A stretch of 64,000 nucleotides of DNA from Thauera sp. (GCA_024235615.1 JACKMB010000002.1:248001-312000), one strand, 5' to 3'; shown: positions 17,264-26,549, counted from the first letter of the stretch. Numbers and translations: made by a program. The notes: generated by a model not told the origin, from the letters alone.

Positions 17264-18424
17264 ATGAGTACGGCAGACATCATCGCGCGCTGTGAAGCGC
17301 TCTACGAAGACCTCGATTTCACCGCCGCAAGGAAGTGGAAGGAGGCCGACCCCTCGCGCAAGGTAATCGCCTACATGCCGGTGTACGTGCCGCGCGAGAT
17401 CATCCACGCCGCGGGCATGCTCCCGCTCGGCATCATGGGCGGAGGCGACGGCCTGGAGGTCATCCACGGCGACGCCTACTACCAGAGCTACATCTGTCGC
17501 ATCCCACGCTCGACCATCGAGCTGGGTCTGTCCAAGCGCATGGATTTCGTGGACGGCATGCTGTTCCCCAGCATCTGCGACGTGATCCGCAACCTGTCCG
17601 GCATGTGGAAGCTGCTGTTCCCGGGCAAGTACGTGCGCTACTTCGACGTGCCGCAGAACTACAAGGACGACGTCGGCGGCAGCTACTACACCAACGAGCT
17701 GAACGAGCTGCGCGAAGGCCTCGAGCACCTGTCCGGGCGCAAGATCACCGACGACGCGCTGCGCGCCTCGATCGAGGTCTACAACGAGAACCGCAAGCTG
17801 GTGCAGGCCGTGTATGGCATGCGCTCCCGCGAGCCCTGGAAGGTGCCTTCGTCCGAGGTCTACCTGCTGATGCGCGCCGGCCTGGTGGTGCCCGTCGAAG
17901 AGCACAACCAGATCCTGCGCGACTACCTGGCCGCGGCCGAGAAGGTCCAGGCCTCCAAGCGCGACAACTGCCGCGTGGTCATCAACGGCTCGTTCTGCGA
18001 GCAGCCGCCGCTCAACCTGATCAAGTCGATCGAGCTCGCCGGCTGCTACATCGTCGATGACGATTACATCATCGTGCATCGCTGGCTGCGCAACCCGGTC
18101 TCGACCAGCGGCGACCCGATGCAGAACCTGTCGCTCGCCTTCCTGCACGAGTCGATCGCCACCGCAGCCAAGTACGACGACAAGGAAGAGGACAAGGGCA
18201 AGTACCTGCTCGAGCAGGTGCGCAGCAACGCCGCCGAAGGCGTCATCTTTGCCGCGCCCAGCTTCTGCGACCCCGCGCTGCTCGAGCGCCCGATGCTGGC
18301 CGACCGCTGCTCGGAGCACAACGTCCCCTACATCTCGTTCAAGTACGCGGAGAACTCGGGCCAGATGCAGCCGATCCGCGAACAGGCCGGCACCTTCGCC
18401 GACTCCATCAAACTCTGGAGCTAA
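17264..18424 (+). CDS. bcrC: Benzoyl-CoA reductase subunit C
   Basis: 386 residues, HgdB/FldBC-like dehydratase family. With BcrB it forms the substrate-reducing module that holds a [4Fe-4S] cluster and benzoyl-CoA; conserved Cys include YICRIPRSTIELG and VINGSFCEQPPLNLIKSIE. The family uses ATP-driven electrons from BcrAD for Birch-like reduction. I chose ATG 17264 (MSTADIIARC) over an in-frame TTG two codons earlier that overlaps the dch stop; the result equals the length I recall for the T. aromatica subunit. Confidence 0.95.
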   Translation: MSTADIIARCEALYEDLDFTAARKWKEADPSRKVIAYMPVYVPREIIHAAGMLPLGIMGGGDGLEVIHGDAYYQSYICRIPRSTIELGLSKRMDFVDGMLFPSICDVIRNLSGMWKLLFPGKYVRYFDVPQNYKDDVGGSYYTNELNELREGLEHLSGRKITDDALRASIEVYNENRKLVQAVYGMRSREPWKVPSSEVYLLMRAGLVVPVEEHNQILRDYLAAAEKVQASKRDNCRVVINGSFCEQPPLNLIKSIELAGCYIVDDDYIIVHRWLRNPVSTSGDPMQNLSLAFLHESIATAAKYDDKEEDKGKYLLEQVRSNAAEGVIFAAPSFCDPALLERPMLADRCSEHNVPYISFKYAENSGQMQPIREQAGTFADSIKLWS

Positions 18425-18426
18425 TC

Positions 18427-19725
18427 ATGAGCGCAGCCACCTCCCCCGAAGTCATCAAAGAACCCTCGATGGTGAAGCAGAAGGAGATGATCGCCGGCAA
18501 CTACGATCGTCTCACCAGCACCAAGGAGTCGGGCGAGAAGGTCGTGTCGACCTTCGTCCCGGGCAACCTGAACGAGCTGATCATGTGCTTCGACATGGTC
18601 AACAACCTGCCCGAGACCAACGCCATCCAGAACGGCATGCGCAAGGTTTCCGGCGGCATGATCATGGACGCCGAGAAGGCCGGCCACTCCGAGGACGTGT
18701 GCACCTACGTCAAGGCCGACATCGGCATGATGGGCCGCGGCAACATCGCCCCCAACGGCAAGCCGATGCCCGCCCCGGACATGCTGCTGCTGTCCTACAC
18801 CGGCTGCTTCACCTTCATGAAGTGGTTCGAGCTGCTGCGCCACGAGTACAAGTGCCCGACCGTGATGCTGCAGATCCCGTACCAGGGCGACGGCAAGATC
18901 ACCAAGAACATGCGTGACTTCGTCGTCAAGCAGCTCAAGGAAGAAGTCATCCCGATGTTCGAGAAGGTCTCGGGCGTCAAGTTCGACATCGACCGCCTGC
19001 GCGAATACCTGAAGAACTCGGCGAAGGCCGAGGACAACCTGGTGTGGGTGCTCGAGAGCGCGAAGAACCGTCCCTCGCCGATCGATGCCTACTTCGGCGG
19101 CGTGTATTACATCGGCCCGATGTTCACCGCCTTCCGCGGCACCGCCGACGCGGTCGAGTACTACGACCTGGTGCGCAAGGAGATCGAGCAGCGCATCCGC
19201 GAGGGCAAGGGCCCGATCACGCCCGAAGGCGACATGAAGGAAGAGAAGTACCGCCTGGTCGTCGAGGGTCCGCCGAACTGGACCAGCTTCCGCGAGTTCT
19301 GGAAGCTGTTCTACGACGAGGGCGCGGTGGTGGTGGCGAGCTCCTACACCAAGGTGGGCGGCCTCTACGACCAGGGCTTCCGTCACGACCCGAACGATCC
19401 GCTCGGCACGCTGGCCGACTACTGCCTGGGTTGCTACACCAACAACAACCTGCCGCAGCGCGTCGAACTGCTCGAGAAGTACATGAACGACTACCAGGCG
19501 GACGGCTTGCTGATCAACTCGATCAAGAGCTGCAACAGCTTCTCGGCGGGTCAGCTGCTGATGATGCGCGAGATCGAGAAGCGGACCGGCAAGCCGGCGG
19601 CGTTCATCGAGACCGACCTCGTCGATCCGCGCTACTTCTCCCATGCAAACGTCAAGAACCGTCTGGAGAGCTATTTCCAGATGGTCGATCAGAAACGCAG
19701 CGGCGCTTCGCTGGCAGCCGCGTAA
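18427..19725 (+). CDS. bcrB: Benzoyl-CoA reductase subunit B
   Basis: 432 residues, partner of BcrC in the substrate-binding module and homologous to it and to 2-hydroxyglutaryl-CoA dehydratase subunits. Candidate cluster ligands lie in [34 protein letters not shown] and [16 protein letters not shown]. It starts 2 nt after bcrC, with short spacing typical of equimolar subunits. Cytoplasmic, oxygen-sensitive enzyme. Confidence 0.95.
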   Translation: MSAATSPEVIKEPSMVKQKEMIAGNYDRLTSTKESGEKVVSTFVPGNLNELIMCFDMVNNLPETNAIQNGMRKVSGGMIMDAEKAGHSEDVCTYVKADIGMMGRGNIAPNGKPMPAPDMLLLSYTGCFTFMKWFELLRHEYKCPTVMLQIPYQGDGKITKNMRDFVVKQLKEEVIPMFEKVSGVKFDIDRLREYLKNSAKAEDNLVWVLESAKNRPSPIDAYFGGVYYIGPMFTAFRGTADAVEYYDLVRKEIEQRIREGKGPITPEGDMKEEKYRLVVEGPPNWTSFREFWKLFYDEGAVVVASSYTKVGGLYDQGFRHDPNDPLGTLADYCLGCYTNNNLPQRVELLEKYMNDYQADGLLINSIKSCNSFSAGQLLMMREIEKRTGKPAAFIETDLVDPRYFSHANVKNRLESYFQMVDQKRSGASLAAA

Positions 19726-19735
19726 GGAGCGAACC

Positions 19736-21055
19736 ATGGAATGTTTCGTCGGAATTGATCTGGGGTCCACCACGACCAAGGCGGTCGTCATGGACGACAA
19801 GGGGCAGGTGCTCGGCCGCGGCATCACCAACTCGCGCTCGAACTACGATACCGCCGCACGCGTCTCCAAGCTCGAGGCCTTCATCGATGCACGCCTGAGC
19901 CTGATCCGTCGCGAACTCGAGAAGGTGCCGGCCGTGGCCGACAGGGTCGACGAGATCCTGTCCGGGCTGACGCGCAACTTCCGCCGCGAGCAGTTCGTCG
20001 AGCAGCTCGGCGACCTCGAGCAGACCTGCGTCGCCAACGTCGAAGGCCCGCGCTTCGCCGGCAAGGAGAAGGCGATCATCGGCGCGCTGACCGAAGTCTT
20101 CCGCCGCCTGCGCGAGGAAGAGGCCGACAAGCTGTTCGCGCCCACCGCGCAGCGCAAGTCGGACTTCTTCCGCGACCTCGCCGGTTCGCGCTTCATGCAG
20201 ATCGGCGAAGAAGTGGCGCGTGATGCCGGCGTGCCCTTCGACCACCTGCTGCACATGTACGACAAGTCGATCATCGAGGTCGAGAACCGTCCGCCCTCGG
20301 CCGACATGAACCGCAAGTTCCGCACCGCGATGGAGCGGGTGCGCGGCGAGCTCTCCGGTGCCGACCTCGACACCGCCGCGCTCGGCGCGCCGATCGACGC
20401 CGCGCTCGATGTCGACATGGTCGAGCGCTACGTCGTGGGCACCGGCTACGGCCGCGTCCGCCTGCCTTTCCCGAAGGAGCACATCCGCTCCGAGATCCTC
20501 TGCCACGGCCTGGGCGCCCACCTGATGTATCCGAAGACGCGTACGGTGCTCGACATCGGCGGCCAGGACACCAAGGGCATCCAGATCGACGAGAAGGGCA
20601 TCGTGGTCAACTTCCAGATGAACGACCGCTGTGCCGCCGGCACCGGCCGCTACCTGGGCTATGTCGCCGACGAGATGAACATGGGCCTGCATGAGCTCGG
20701 CCCGCTCGCGATGAAGGCGACCAAGTCGATCCGCATCAACTCGACCTGCACCGTGTTCGCCGGTGCCGAGCTGCGCGACCGCCTGGCGCTGGGCGACAAG
20801 CGCGAGGACATCCTCGCCGGCCTGCACCGCGCCATCATGCTGCGCGCGATGTCGATCATCTCGCGCTCGGGCGGCATCACCGACGAGTTCACCTTCACCG
20901 GCGGCGTGGCCAAGAACGAGGCCGCGGTCAAGGAGTTGCGCCAGCTCGTCAAGGAAAACTACGGGGAGGTGAAGATCAACATCGACCCGGATTCGATCTA
21001 TACCGGTGCGCTTGGGGCTTCCGAATTCGCCCGCCGCGCCGTCGTGGAGGCTTGA
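19736..21055 (+). CDS. bcrA: Benzoyl-CoA reductase ATPase subunit A
   Basis: ASKHA-fold (BadF/BcrA) electron activase, 439 residues. [10 protein letters not shown] (6-15) is phosphate-binding loop 1 and DIGGQDTKG (273-281) loop 2. Two Cys, in [10 protein letters not shown] (C299) and TCTVFAGAE (C338), are placed to bridge the [4Fe-4S] shared with BcrD. It is longer than BcrD because of an insertion of about 150 residues after the first loop. With BcrD it hydrolyses ATP to drive low-potential electrons from ferredoxin into BcrBC. AAGGAG ribosome site; TAA of bcrB 10 nt upstream. Confidence 0.95.
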   Translation: MECFVGIDLGSTTTKAVVMDDKGQVLGRGITNSRSNYDTAARVSKLEAFIDARLSLIRRELEKVPAVADRVDEILSGLTRNFRREQFVEQLGDLEQTCVANVEGPRFAGKEKAIIGALTEVFRRLREEEADKLFAPTAQRKSDFFRDLAGSRFMQIGEEVARDAGVPFDHLLHMYDKSIIEVENRPPSADMNRKFRTAMERVRGELSGADLDTAALGAPIDAALDVDMVERYVVGTGYGRVRLPFPKEHIRSEILCHGLGAHLMYPKTRTVLDIGGQDTKGIQIDEKGIVVNFQMNDRCAAGTGRYLGYVADEMNMGLHELGPLAMKATKSIRINSTCTVFAGAELRDRLALGDKREDILAGLHRAIMLRAMSIISRSGGITDEFTFTGGVAKNEAAVKELRQLVKENYGEVKINIDPDSIYTGALGASEFARRAVVEA

Positions 21056-21057
21056 AC

Positions 21058-21906
21058 ATGACCATCACCGCAGGCATCGACATCGGCACCGGCGCCGTCA
21101 AGACCGTCCTCTTCCGCGTCGAGGGCGACAAGACCGAGTGGCTGGCCAAGCGCAACGACCGCATCCGTCAGCGCGACCCCTTCAAGCTCGCCGAGGAGGC
21201 CTACCACGCGCTCCTCGAGGAAGTGGGCCTGAAGGCCTCCGACGTGGATTACGTCGCCACTACCGGTGAAGGCGAGAGCCTCCACTTCCACACCGGCCAC
21301 TTCTACTCCATGACCACCCACGCGCGCGGCGCGGTCTTCCTCAACCCCGAGGCGCGTGCGGTGCTCGACATCGGCGCGCTGCACGGGCGGGCGATCCGCA
21401 ACGACGAGCGCGGCAAGGTCGAGACCTACAAGATGACCAGCCAGTGCGCCTCGGGCTCGGGACAGTTCCTCGAGAACATCGCGCGCTACCTCGGCATCGC
21501 CCAGGACGAGATCGGCTCGCTGTCGAACCAGGCCGACAACCCCGAGGTGGTGTCGAGCATCTGCGCGGTGCTGGCCGAGACCGACGTCATCAACATGGTG
21601 TCGCGCGGCATCACGGCGCCCAACATCCTGAAGGGCATCCACATCTCGATGGCCGGCCGCCTGGCCAAGCTGCTGAAGTCGATCGGCGCACGTGAGGGCG
21701 TGGTGCTCTGCACCGGCGGCCTGGCGCTCGACGAGGGCCTGCTCAACACCCTCAACGAGTCGATCAAGGAACAGAAGATGGCGGTGACGGCCTTCAACCA
21801 CCCCGACTCGCCGTTTGCCGGCGCCATCGGCGCGGCCCTGTGGGGCGCCTTCCGCCACGAGAAACTCGCGCGCCTGGGCGGGCAGCAGCTCGCCGCCGCG
21901 GCCTGA
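21058..21906 (+). CDS. bcrD: Benzoyl-CoA reductase ATPase subunit D
   Basis: Second ASKHA activase subunit, 282 residues. GIDIGTGAVKT near the N-terminus, DIGALHGRA as loop 2, and Cys in CASGSGQF (C130) and SSICAVLAETD (C169), the pair expected to hold half of the bridging [4Fe-4S]. ATG 21058 was preferred to a TTG two codons upstream; GGAGG lies at proper spacing. The DIGGQD of BcrA is replaced here by DIGALH, as is usual for the D-type subunit. Confidence 0.95.
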   Translation: MTITAGIDIGTGAVKTVLFRVEGDKTEWLAKRNDRIRQRDPFKLAEEAYHALLEEVGLKASDVDYVATTGEGESLHFHTGHFYSMTTHARGAVFLNPEARAVLDIGALHGRAIRNDERGKVETYKMTSQCASGSGQFLENIARYLGIAQDEIGSLSNQADNPEVVSSICAVLAETDVINMVSRGITAPNILKGIHISMAGRLAKLLKSIGAREGVVLCTGGLALDEGLLNTLNESIKEQKMAVTAFNHPDSPFAGAIGAALWGAFRHEKLARLGGQQLAAAA

Positions 21907-21931
21907 AACCAGCGTACAGGAGGAAGCCATC

Positions 21932-22174
21932 ATGGCCCTGCTCATCAATGACGACTGCACCGCGTGCGATGCCTGTGTCGAGGAGTGCCCGAACGAGGCG
22001 ATCACCGCCGGCAATCCGATTTACGTGATCGATCCGAACAAGTGCTCCGAGTGCGTGGGCGCCCATGACGAGCCGCAGTGCGTGCTCGTCTGCCCGGCCG
22101 ACTGCATCAAGCCTCACCCGGACTACCGTGAATCGCAGGACGAACTGCAGGCCAAGTACGACAGCCTGCACTGA
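21932..22174 (+). CDS. fdx: 2[4Fe-4S] ferredoxin, electron donor to benzoyl-CoA reductase
   Basis: 80 residues. Cys pattern C9-x2-C12-x2-C15-x3-C19 and C38-x2-C41-x8-C50-x3-C54: the eight-residue insert in the second motif marks the Chromatium/Thauera-type low-potential ferredoxin. It is reduced by KorAB and delivers electrons to BcrAD. AGGAGG lies upstream of the ATG. Last gene of the classical bcr set; a hairpin follows at 22181. Confidence 0.95.
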   Translation: MALLINDDCTACDACVEECPNEAITAGNPIYVIDPNKCSECVGAHDEPQCVLVCPADCIKPHPDYRESQDELQAKYDSLH

Positions 22175-22180
22175 TCCATC

Positions 22181-22208
22181 GGTGGGGACGCCGGCACGGG
22201 TCCCCACC
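22181..22208 (+). terminator. Hairpin after fdx (partial terminator or processing stem)
   Basis: GGTGGGGAC (22181-22189) pairs perfectly with GTCCCCACC (22200-22208) around a 10-nt loop, 6 nt after the fdx stop. There is no T-run, so it may protect the 3' end of the upstream transcript and lower read-through into the acetyltransferase genes rather than stop transcription completely. Confidence 0.55.
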
Positions 22209-22230
22209 CCAGTCATCTCAGGGAGACGCA

Positions 22231-22695
22231 ATGACTGCGAATACCGAAATCAAGCTGCGGCCGCTGGCCGCAGGCGACCTGGCGGCGGTCACCCGCCTCG
22301 ACGCGACCAACGGCGGCGAGAGCCGCGCCGGCTTCTTCGAGCGCCGCCTCCAGGCCGAGCAGCAGAGCCCCGCGGGCTTCTTCTCCTGCGTGGCCGAGCG
22401 CGGCGGCGAAGTCGCCGGTTTCCTGCTGGGGCACCTGCTCGACGGCGAGTTCGGCGGCCTGGAGCGCGTCGCGGTGCTCGACGCCGTGGCGATCGACCCC
22501 GCCGCCCAGCGCCAGGGCCTCGCCCGCAAGCTGGTCGGCGAGTTCGACCGCAACGCGCGCGAACGCGGCGCCAGCGAGATGCGCACCCAGGCGCAGTGGG
22601 ATCGTCCCGGTCTGGTCGAGTTCTTCTCCGCGGCCGGCTTCCGCCTGTCGCCGCGGCTGGTGCTCGAGCGCCCGACCGAATACGTGAACTTCTGA
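22231..22695 (+). CDS. GNAT-family N-acetyltransferase 1
   Basis: 154 residues, single GNAT domain. IKLRPLAAGDLAAVTRLDA opens the fold; the acetyl-CoA-binding loop is DAVAIDPAAQRQGLARKL (RxxGL/A type), followed by FFSAAGFRLSPRLVLERP. AGGGAG precedes the ATG. Substrate cannot be read from sequence. Known precedent: in Rhodopseudomonas palustris GNAT enzymes (Pat, BadL) acetylate a lysine of aromatic acyl-CoA ligases and switch them off; a similar role is inferred here. Resembles the neighbouring gene and may be an old duplicate. Confidence 0.8.
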   Translation: MTANTEIKLRPLAAGDLAAVTRLDATNGGESRAGFFERRLQAEQQSPAGFFSCVAERGGEVAGFLLGHLLDGEFGGLERVAVLDAVAIDPAAQRQGLARKLVGEFDRNARERGASEMRTQAQWDRPGLVEFFSAAGFRLSPRLVLERPTEYVNF

Positions 22696-22730
22696 GCTCA
22701 CGTCCGGAAACGACAACCTGGAGATCAGCG

Positions 22731-23276
22731 ATGACCACGCGTCCGCATCCCACCACCAAGCAACTGCTGGACCAGTTCAACACCGAGCCCGACTACAGCG
22801 ACGCCAGCCAGGACGACGCCGAGGCCCTGTCGCGCGACCGCATCCCGGTGCGCTCGCTCACCGCGGCCGACTTCGACGCCGTCGTCCGCATCGACCGCCG
22901 CAGCACCGGCCATGACCGCAGCGCCTACTACCGGCGCAAGTTCGACGAGGCGCTCGGCGAGTCCGGCGTCCGCGTCTCGGTCGTCGCCGAGCAGGACGGC
23001 ATGGTCGCCGGCTTCCTGATGGCGCGGGTCGACTTCGGCGAGTTCGGCCGCGCCGCCACCGCCGCGGTGATCGACACCATCGGCGTCGACGCGGCGGCCA
23101 GCGGCAAGCACGTCGGCCGCGCGCTGGTGTCGCAGCTGCTCGCCAACCTGACCTCGCTGCACGTCGAGTCGGTGCGCACCGAGGTCGAGTGGAACCGCTT
23201 CGACCTGCTGCGCTTCCTCGACCGCTGCGGCTTCCGTCCCGGCCAACAGCTCTCGCTGTCGCGCCCGCTCGTCTGA
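22731..23276 (+). CDS. GNAT-family N-acetyltransferase 2
   Basis: 181 residues. An N-terminal extension of about 38 residues (MTTRPHPTTKQLLDQFNTEP and following, acidic) precedes a GNAT domain starting IPVRSLTAADFDAVVRIDRR. The cofactor loop is DTIGVDAAASGKHVGRALV, and the end FLDRCGFRPGQQLSLSRPLV parallels GNAT 1. ATG 22731 follows CTGGAGATCAGCG. 35 nt after GNAT 1, so probably co-transcribed. Function inferred as protein or small-molecule acetylation. Confidence 0.8.
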   Translation: MTTRPHPTTKQLLDQFNTEPDYSDASQDDAEALSRDRIPVRSLTAADFDAVVRIDRRSTGHDRSAYYRRKFDEALGESGVRVSVVAEQDGMVAGFLMARVDFGEFGRAATAAVIDTIGVDAAASGKHVGRALVSQLLANLTSLHVESVRTEVEWNRFDLLRFLDRCGFRPGQQLSLSRPLV

Positions 23277-23293
23277 GCGTTTGCGACGAACCG

Positions 23294-23323
23294 GCCCGGG
23301 GCCCGCGTCAGCGGGCTCCGGGC
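23294..23323 (+). terminator. Strong GC hairpin after the acetyltransferase pair
   Basis: 13-bp stem with one G-T pair: GCCCGGGGCCCGC (23294-23306), loop GTCA, GCGGGCTCCGGGC (23311-23323). No T-tract. It lies between GNAT 2 and the SDR gene and could attenuate expression of the latter. Confidence 0.55.
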
Positions 23324-23351
23324 GCATGCACATCCAGAGGGGAAGCGGCTC

Positions 23352-24062
23352 ATGGGCTTTACGGGACAACTGGCGGGGAAGGTCGCGATCGTCACCGGCG
23401 GCGCGCGCGGGATCGGGCGCACGATCACCGACGCGCTGGTCGCGCGCGGCGCGCAGGTGCATGTCTTCGACATGACCGACAGCAACGAGTCGGCGGGCGT
23501 GCTGCACCGGGTGAACGTGGCCGACGCGCAGTCTGTGGCCGACGCGGTGGCGCAGCTGCCCGAGCCGGCGACGCTGCTGGTCAACAACGCCGGCATCACG
23601 CGCGACCGCAGCCTGCTCAAGATGAGCGACGACGAATGGCGCTCGGTGCTCGACGTCAACCTGAGCGGTGCGTTCCACATGGTGCGCGCGTGTGCGCCGG
23701 GCATGATCGCGGCCGGCAGCGGCCGGATCGTCAACATCACCTCGATCAACGGGCTGCGCGGCAAGTTCGGCCAGGCCAACTACACCGCGGCGAAGGCGGG
23801 CATGATCGGCCTCACCAAGACCGCCGCGCGCGAACTCGGTCCCAAGGGCATCACCGTCAACGCGGTCGCGCCCGGCATGGTCATGACCGAGATGGCGCGC
23901 GCGCTGCCGGCCGAGGTGCTCGAGCGCGCGCTGCAGGAGTCGGTGATGCGCGAGCTCGCCACCCCTGAAGACATCGCCGCGGCGGTCGTGTTCCTGCTGT
24001 CCGACATGGCGCGCATGATCACCGGCGAGGTGATCCGGGTGGACGCCGGGCAGTACGTATGA
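23352..24062 (+). CDS. Short-chain dehydrogenase/reductase (FabG-like)
   Basis: 236 residues, classical SDR. Cofactor motif TGGARGIG (about 16-23), NNAGIT, catalytic Ser in NITSINGLRG and YTAAK active-site Tyr/Lys. The C-terminus MITGEVIRVDAGQYV is typical of 3-oxoacyl-ACP/acyl-CoA reductases. An acidic residue after the second strand (VFDMTDS) suggests NAD(H) preference. As last gene after the bcr set it could oxidise a 3-hydroxyacyl-CoA such as 3-hydroxypimeloyl-CoA, but this is inference from position; fatty-acid or PHB reductase is also possible. Confidence 0.85.
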   Translation: MGFTGQLAGKVAIVTGGARGIGRTITDALVARGAQVHVFDMTDSNESAGVLHRVNVADAQSVADAVAQLPEPATLLVNNAGITRDRSLLKMSDDEWRSVLDVNLSGAFHMVRACAPGMIAAGSGRIVNITSINGLRGKFGQANYTAAKAGMIGLTKTAARELGPKGITVNAVAPGMVMTEMARALPAEVLERALQESVMRELATPEDIAAAVVFLLSDMARMITGEVIRVDAGQYV

Positions 24063-24067
24063 AGCAT

Positions 24068-24096
24068 CGCAAAGCGGCCTGGGAAGCCGCTTTGCG
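24068..24096 (+). terminator. Terminator hairpin after the SDR gene
   Basis: Perfect 11-bp stem CGCAAAGCGGC (24068-24078), 7-nt loop, GCCGCTTTGCG (24086-24096), a few bases after the SDR stop. No clear T-run, but it is the natural end of the had operon before the transporter genes. Confidence 0.65.
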
Positions 24097-24248
24097 CGTA
24101 GCATGCATCACGCCCGCGGGGCGCGGAATCGTCTACCATTGAGACGCTTTTCGTGGAACCGCAGGTATCGGGTTTCATCGGGTGGCAAGAAGGGCGGCCC
24201 GTCATGGTCAGGCTGGTCGCCTAATCCATAACGACCGGAGGAGATACC

Positions 24249-25397
24249 ATGAAACTGAAGAAGACCCTGTTCGTCGCGCTCGGTCTCGCCTTTGCGGCGG
24301 GCGCCGCCCATGCCCAGCTCAAGGTGGGCATCACCGTCTCGGCCACCGGCCCGGCCGCCTCGCTCGGCATCCCCGAGCGCAACACCGTCGAGCTGATGCC
24401 CAAGGAGATCGGCGGGCAGAAAGTCACCTACATCGTCCTCGACGACGCCTCGGACACCACCAGCGCGGTCAAGAACATCCGCAAGCTGGTCTCCGAGGAC
24501 AAGGTCGACGTCGTGCTCGGCTCGACCACCTCGCCCAACTCGCTCGGCATGATCGACGTCGCCGCCGAGTCGCAGACCCCGATGATCGCCTGGGCCGCCT
24601 CCAGCCGCATCGTCGAGCCGGTGGACGACAAGCGTCGCTGGGTGTTCAAGACGCCGCAGAACGACTCCCACATGTCGACCGCGATCGTCTCCCACATGAC
24701 GAGCAACAACGTCAAGAACGTGGCCTTCATCGGCTTCGCCGACGCCTATGGCGAGGGCTGGTACGAGCAGTTCAAGTCGGTCGCCGAGGCGCGCGGGATC
24801 AAGATCGTCGCCAACGAGCGCTTCACCCGCACCGACACCTCCGTCACCGGCCAGGTGCTGAAGATGATGGCGGCCAAGCCGGACGCCATGTTCATCGCGG
24901 GCTCGGGCACGCCGGCGGCGCTGCCGCAGAAGACGCTCAAGGAGCGCGGCTGGTCGGGCAAGGTCTACCAGACGCACGGCGTCGCGAACAACGACTTCCT
25001 GCGCGTCTGCGGCGCCGACTGCGAGGGCACGCTGCTGCCCGCCGGCCCGGTGCTGGTCGCCGAGCAGCTGCCCGACGACAACCCGGTCAAGGCGAGCGCG
25101 ATGACCTACATCAAGGCCTACGAGGCGGCGCACGGCAAGGGCAGCGTGTCGACCTTCGGCGCGCACGCCTGGGATTCGGGCGTGATGCTGCAGGCCGCCG
25201 TTCCCGAGGCGCTCAAGAAGGCCCAGCCCGGCACTGCCGAGTTCCGCGCCGCGCTGCGTGACGCGCTCGAGAACATGAAGGAGGTCCCCGCGGCCCACGG
25301 CGTGTTCACGATGGGTCCGAACGACCACCTCGGCCTTGACCAGCGCGCGCGCGTGATGGTGCAGATCCAGAAGGGCGCCTGGAAGCTCGTCCAGTAA
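24249..25397 (+). CDS. ABC transporter periplasmic substrate-binding protein (LivK type)
   Basis: 382 residues with a signal peptide (MKLKKTLFVALGLAFAAGAAHA, cleavage about residue 22) and a periplasmic-binding fold of the branched-chain amino-acid family (KVGITVSATGPAASLGIPERN ... TLDDASDT-like region, AFIGFADAYGEGWYEQFK). GGAGGAG before the ATG. First gene of a complete uptake system directly after the benzoyl-CoA genes; similar LivK-type proteins in aromatic clusters bind benzoate or related acids, so an aromatic-acid ligand is more likely than an amino acid, though not provable here. Confidence 0.87.
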   Translation: MKLKKTLFVALGLAFAAGAAHAQLKVGITVSATGPAASLGIPERNTVELMPKEIGGQKVTYIVLDDASDTTSAVKNIRKLVSEDKVDVVLGSTTSPNSLGMIDVAAESQTPMIAWAASSRIVEPVDDKRRWVFKTPQNDSHMSTAIVSHMTSNNVKNVAFIGFADAYGEGWYEQFKSVAEARGIKIVANERFTRTDTSVTGQVLKMMAAKPDAMFIAGSGTPAALPQKTLKERGWSGKVYQTHGVANNDFLRVCGADCEGTLLPAGPVLVAEQLPDDNPVKASAMTYIKAYEAAHGKGSVSTFGAHAWDSGVMLQAAVPEALKKAQPGTAEFRAALRDALENMKEVPAAHGVFTMGPNDHLGLDQRARVMVQIQKGAWKLVQ

Positions 25398-25511
25398 GCG
25401 ACGCTCCCGTGCGGTCGCCGTGCCGCGGGCGCGGCGACCGTGCCTTTCCCATCAGTCGGTCCACTCGATCGCGCTTCGGTTCATGACCGGGGCGCGCGGA
25501 GGCTCGCGCCC

Positions 25512-26549
25512 ATGGATTTCCAGATTGCACTGATCCTCGGCCAGGACGGCATCACCAACGGCGCCATCTATGCGCTGCTCGCGCTCGCGCTGGTGCTCGT
25601 GTTCGCCGTCACCCGGGTGATCTTCATTCCGCAGGGAGAGTTCGTCGCCTATGGCGCGCTCACCCTCGCGATGATCGGTAACAACGTCTTCCCCGCCACG
25701 GCCTGGCTGCTGCTCGGCGCCGGCATCGCCGTCGCCGCCCTCGATGGGCTCGGGGCGCTGCGGGCCGGGCAGGCGCGCAAGCTGCCTCGCGTGCTCGCGG
25801 TCAATGTCGGCTACCCGCTCGCGGTGATCGCCTTGCTGCGCCTGTTGCCGCTGGCCGAGCTCGGCCTCGCGGTGCAGATCCTGCTCGCCATGCTGATCGT
25901 GGTGCCGCTCGGGCCGATGATGTACCGCATCGTCTATCAGCCGATCGCCGAGGCCACGGTGCTGGTGCTGTTGATCGTCTCGGTCGCCTCCCACGTCGCC
26001 ATGGTGGGCCTGGGGCTGCTGTTCTTCGGCGCGGAGGGATACCGCACGCCGCCGCTCTCGGATGCACGCTTCGACCTCGGTTCGCTGTCGATCAGCGGAC
26101 AGACGATCTGGGTGGTCGCCGCCTCGATCGTGCTGATCGTCGCGCTCGCGCTGTTCTTCGGCCGCACGATCTACGGCAAGGCCCTGCGCGCCACCGCGAT
26201 CAACCGCAACGGCGCCCGCCTGATGGGGATCCCGCCCGCGCTCGCCGGCAAGCTCACCTTCCTGCTCGCCGCGCTGATCGGCGTGCTGTCGGGCGTGCTG
26301 ATCTCGCCGATCACCACGATCTACTACGACAGCGGCTTCCTGATCGGCCTCAAGGGCTTCGTCGCCGCGATCATCGGCGGGCTGGCGAGCTATCCGCTCG
26401 CCGCCTTCGGCGCGGTGCTGGTCGGCCTGCTCGAATCCTTCAGCTCGTTCTGGGCCAGTGCCTACAAGGAGGTCCTGGTGTTCACACTGATCATCCCGGT
26501 GCTGGTGTGGCGCTCCCTGACCAGCCACCACGTGGAGGAAGAGGAATGA
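25512..26549 (+). CDS. ABC transporter permease (LivH type)
   Basis: 345 residues with about eight to nine membrane spans. It begins MDFQIALILGQDGITNGAIY, typical of LivH permeases, and contains the conserved SVASHVAMVGLGLLFFGAEG and ATAINRNGARLMGIPPALAG (the coupling-loop region that contacts the ATPase). ATG 25512 was chosen because the family starts here; upstream in-frame codons lack a ribosome site. The stop overlaps the next start (ATGA). Confidence 0.87.
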   Translation: MDFQIALILGQDGITNGAIYALLALALVLVFAVTRVIFIPQGEFVAYGALTLAMIGNNVFPATAWLLLGAGIAVAALDGLGALRAGQARKLPRVLAVNVGYPLAVIALLRLLPLAELGLAVQILLAMLIVVPLGPMMYRIVYQPIAEATVLVLLIVSVASHVAMVGLGLLFFGAEGYRTPPLSDARFDLGSLSISGQTIWVVAASIVLIVALALFFGRTIYGKALRATAINRNGARLMGIPPALAGKLTFLLAALIGVLSGVLISPITTIYYDSGFLIGLKGFVAAIIGGLASYPLAAFGAVLVGLLESFSSFWASAYKEVLVFTLIIPVLVWRSLTSHHVEEEE

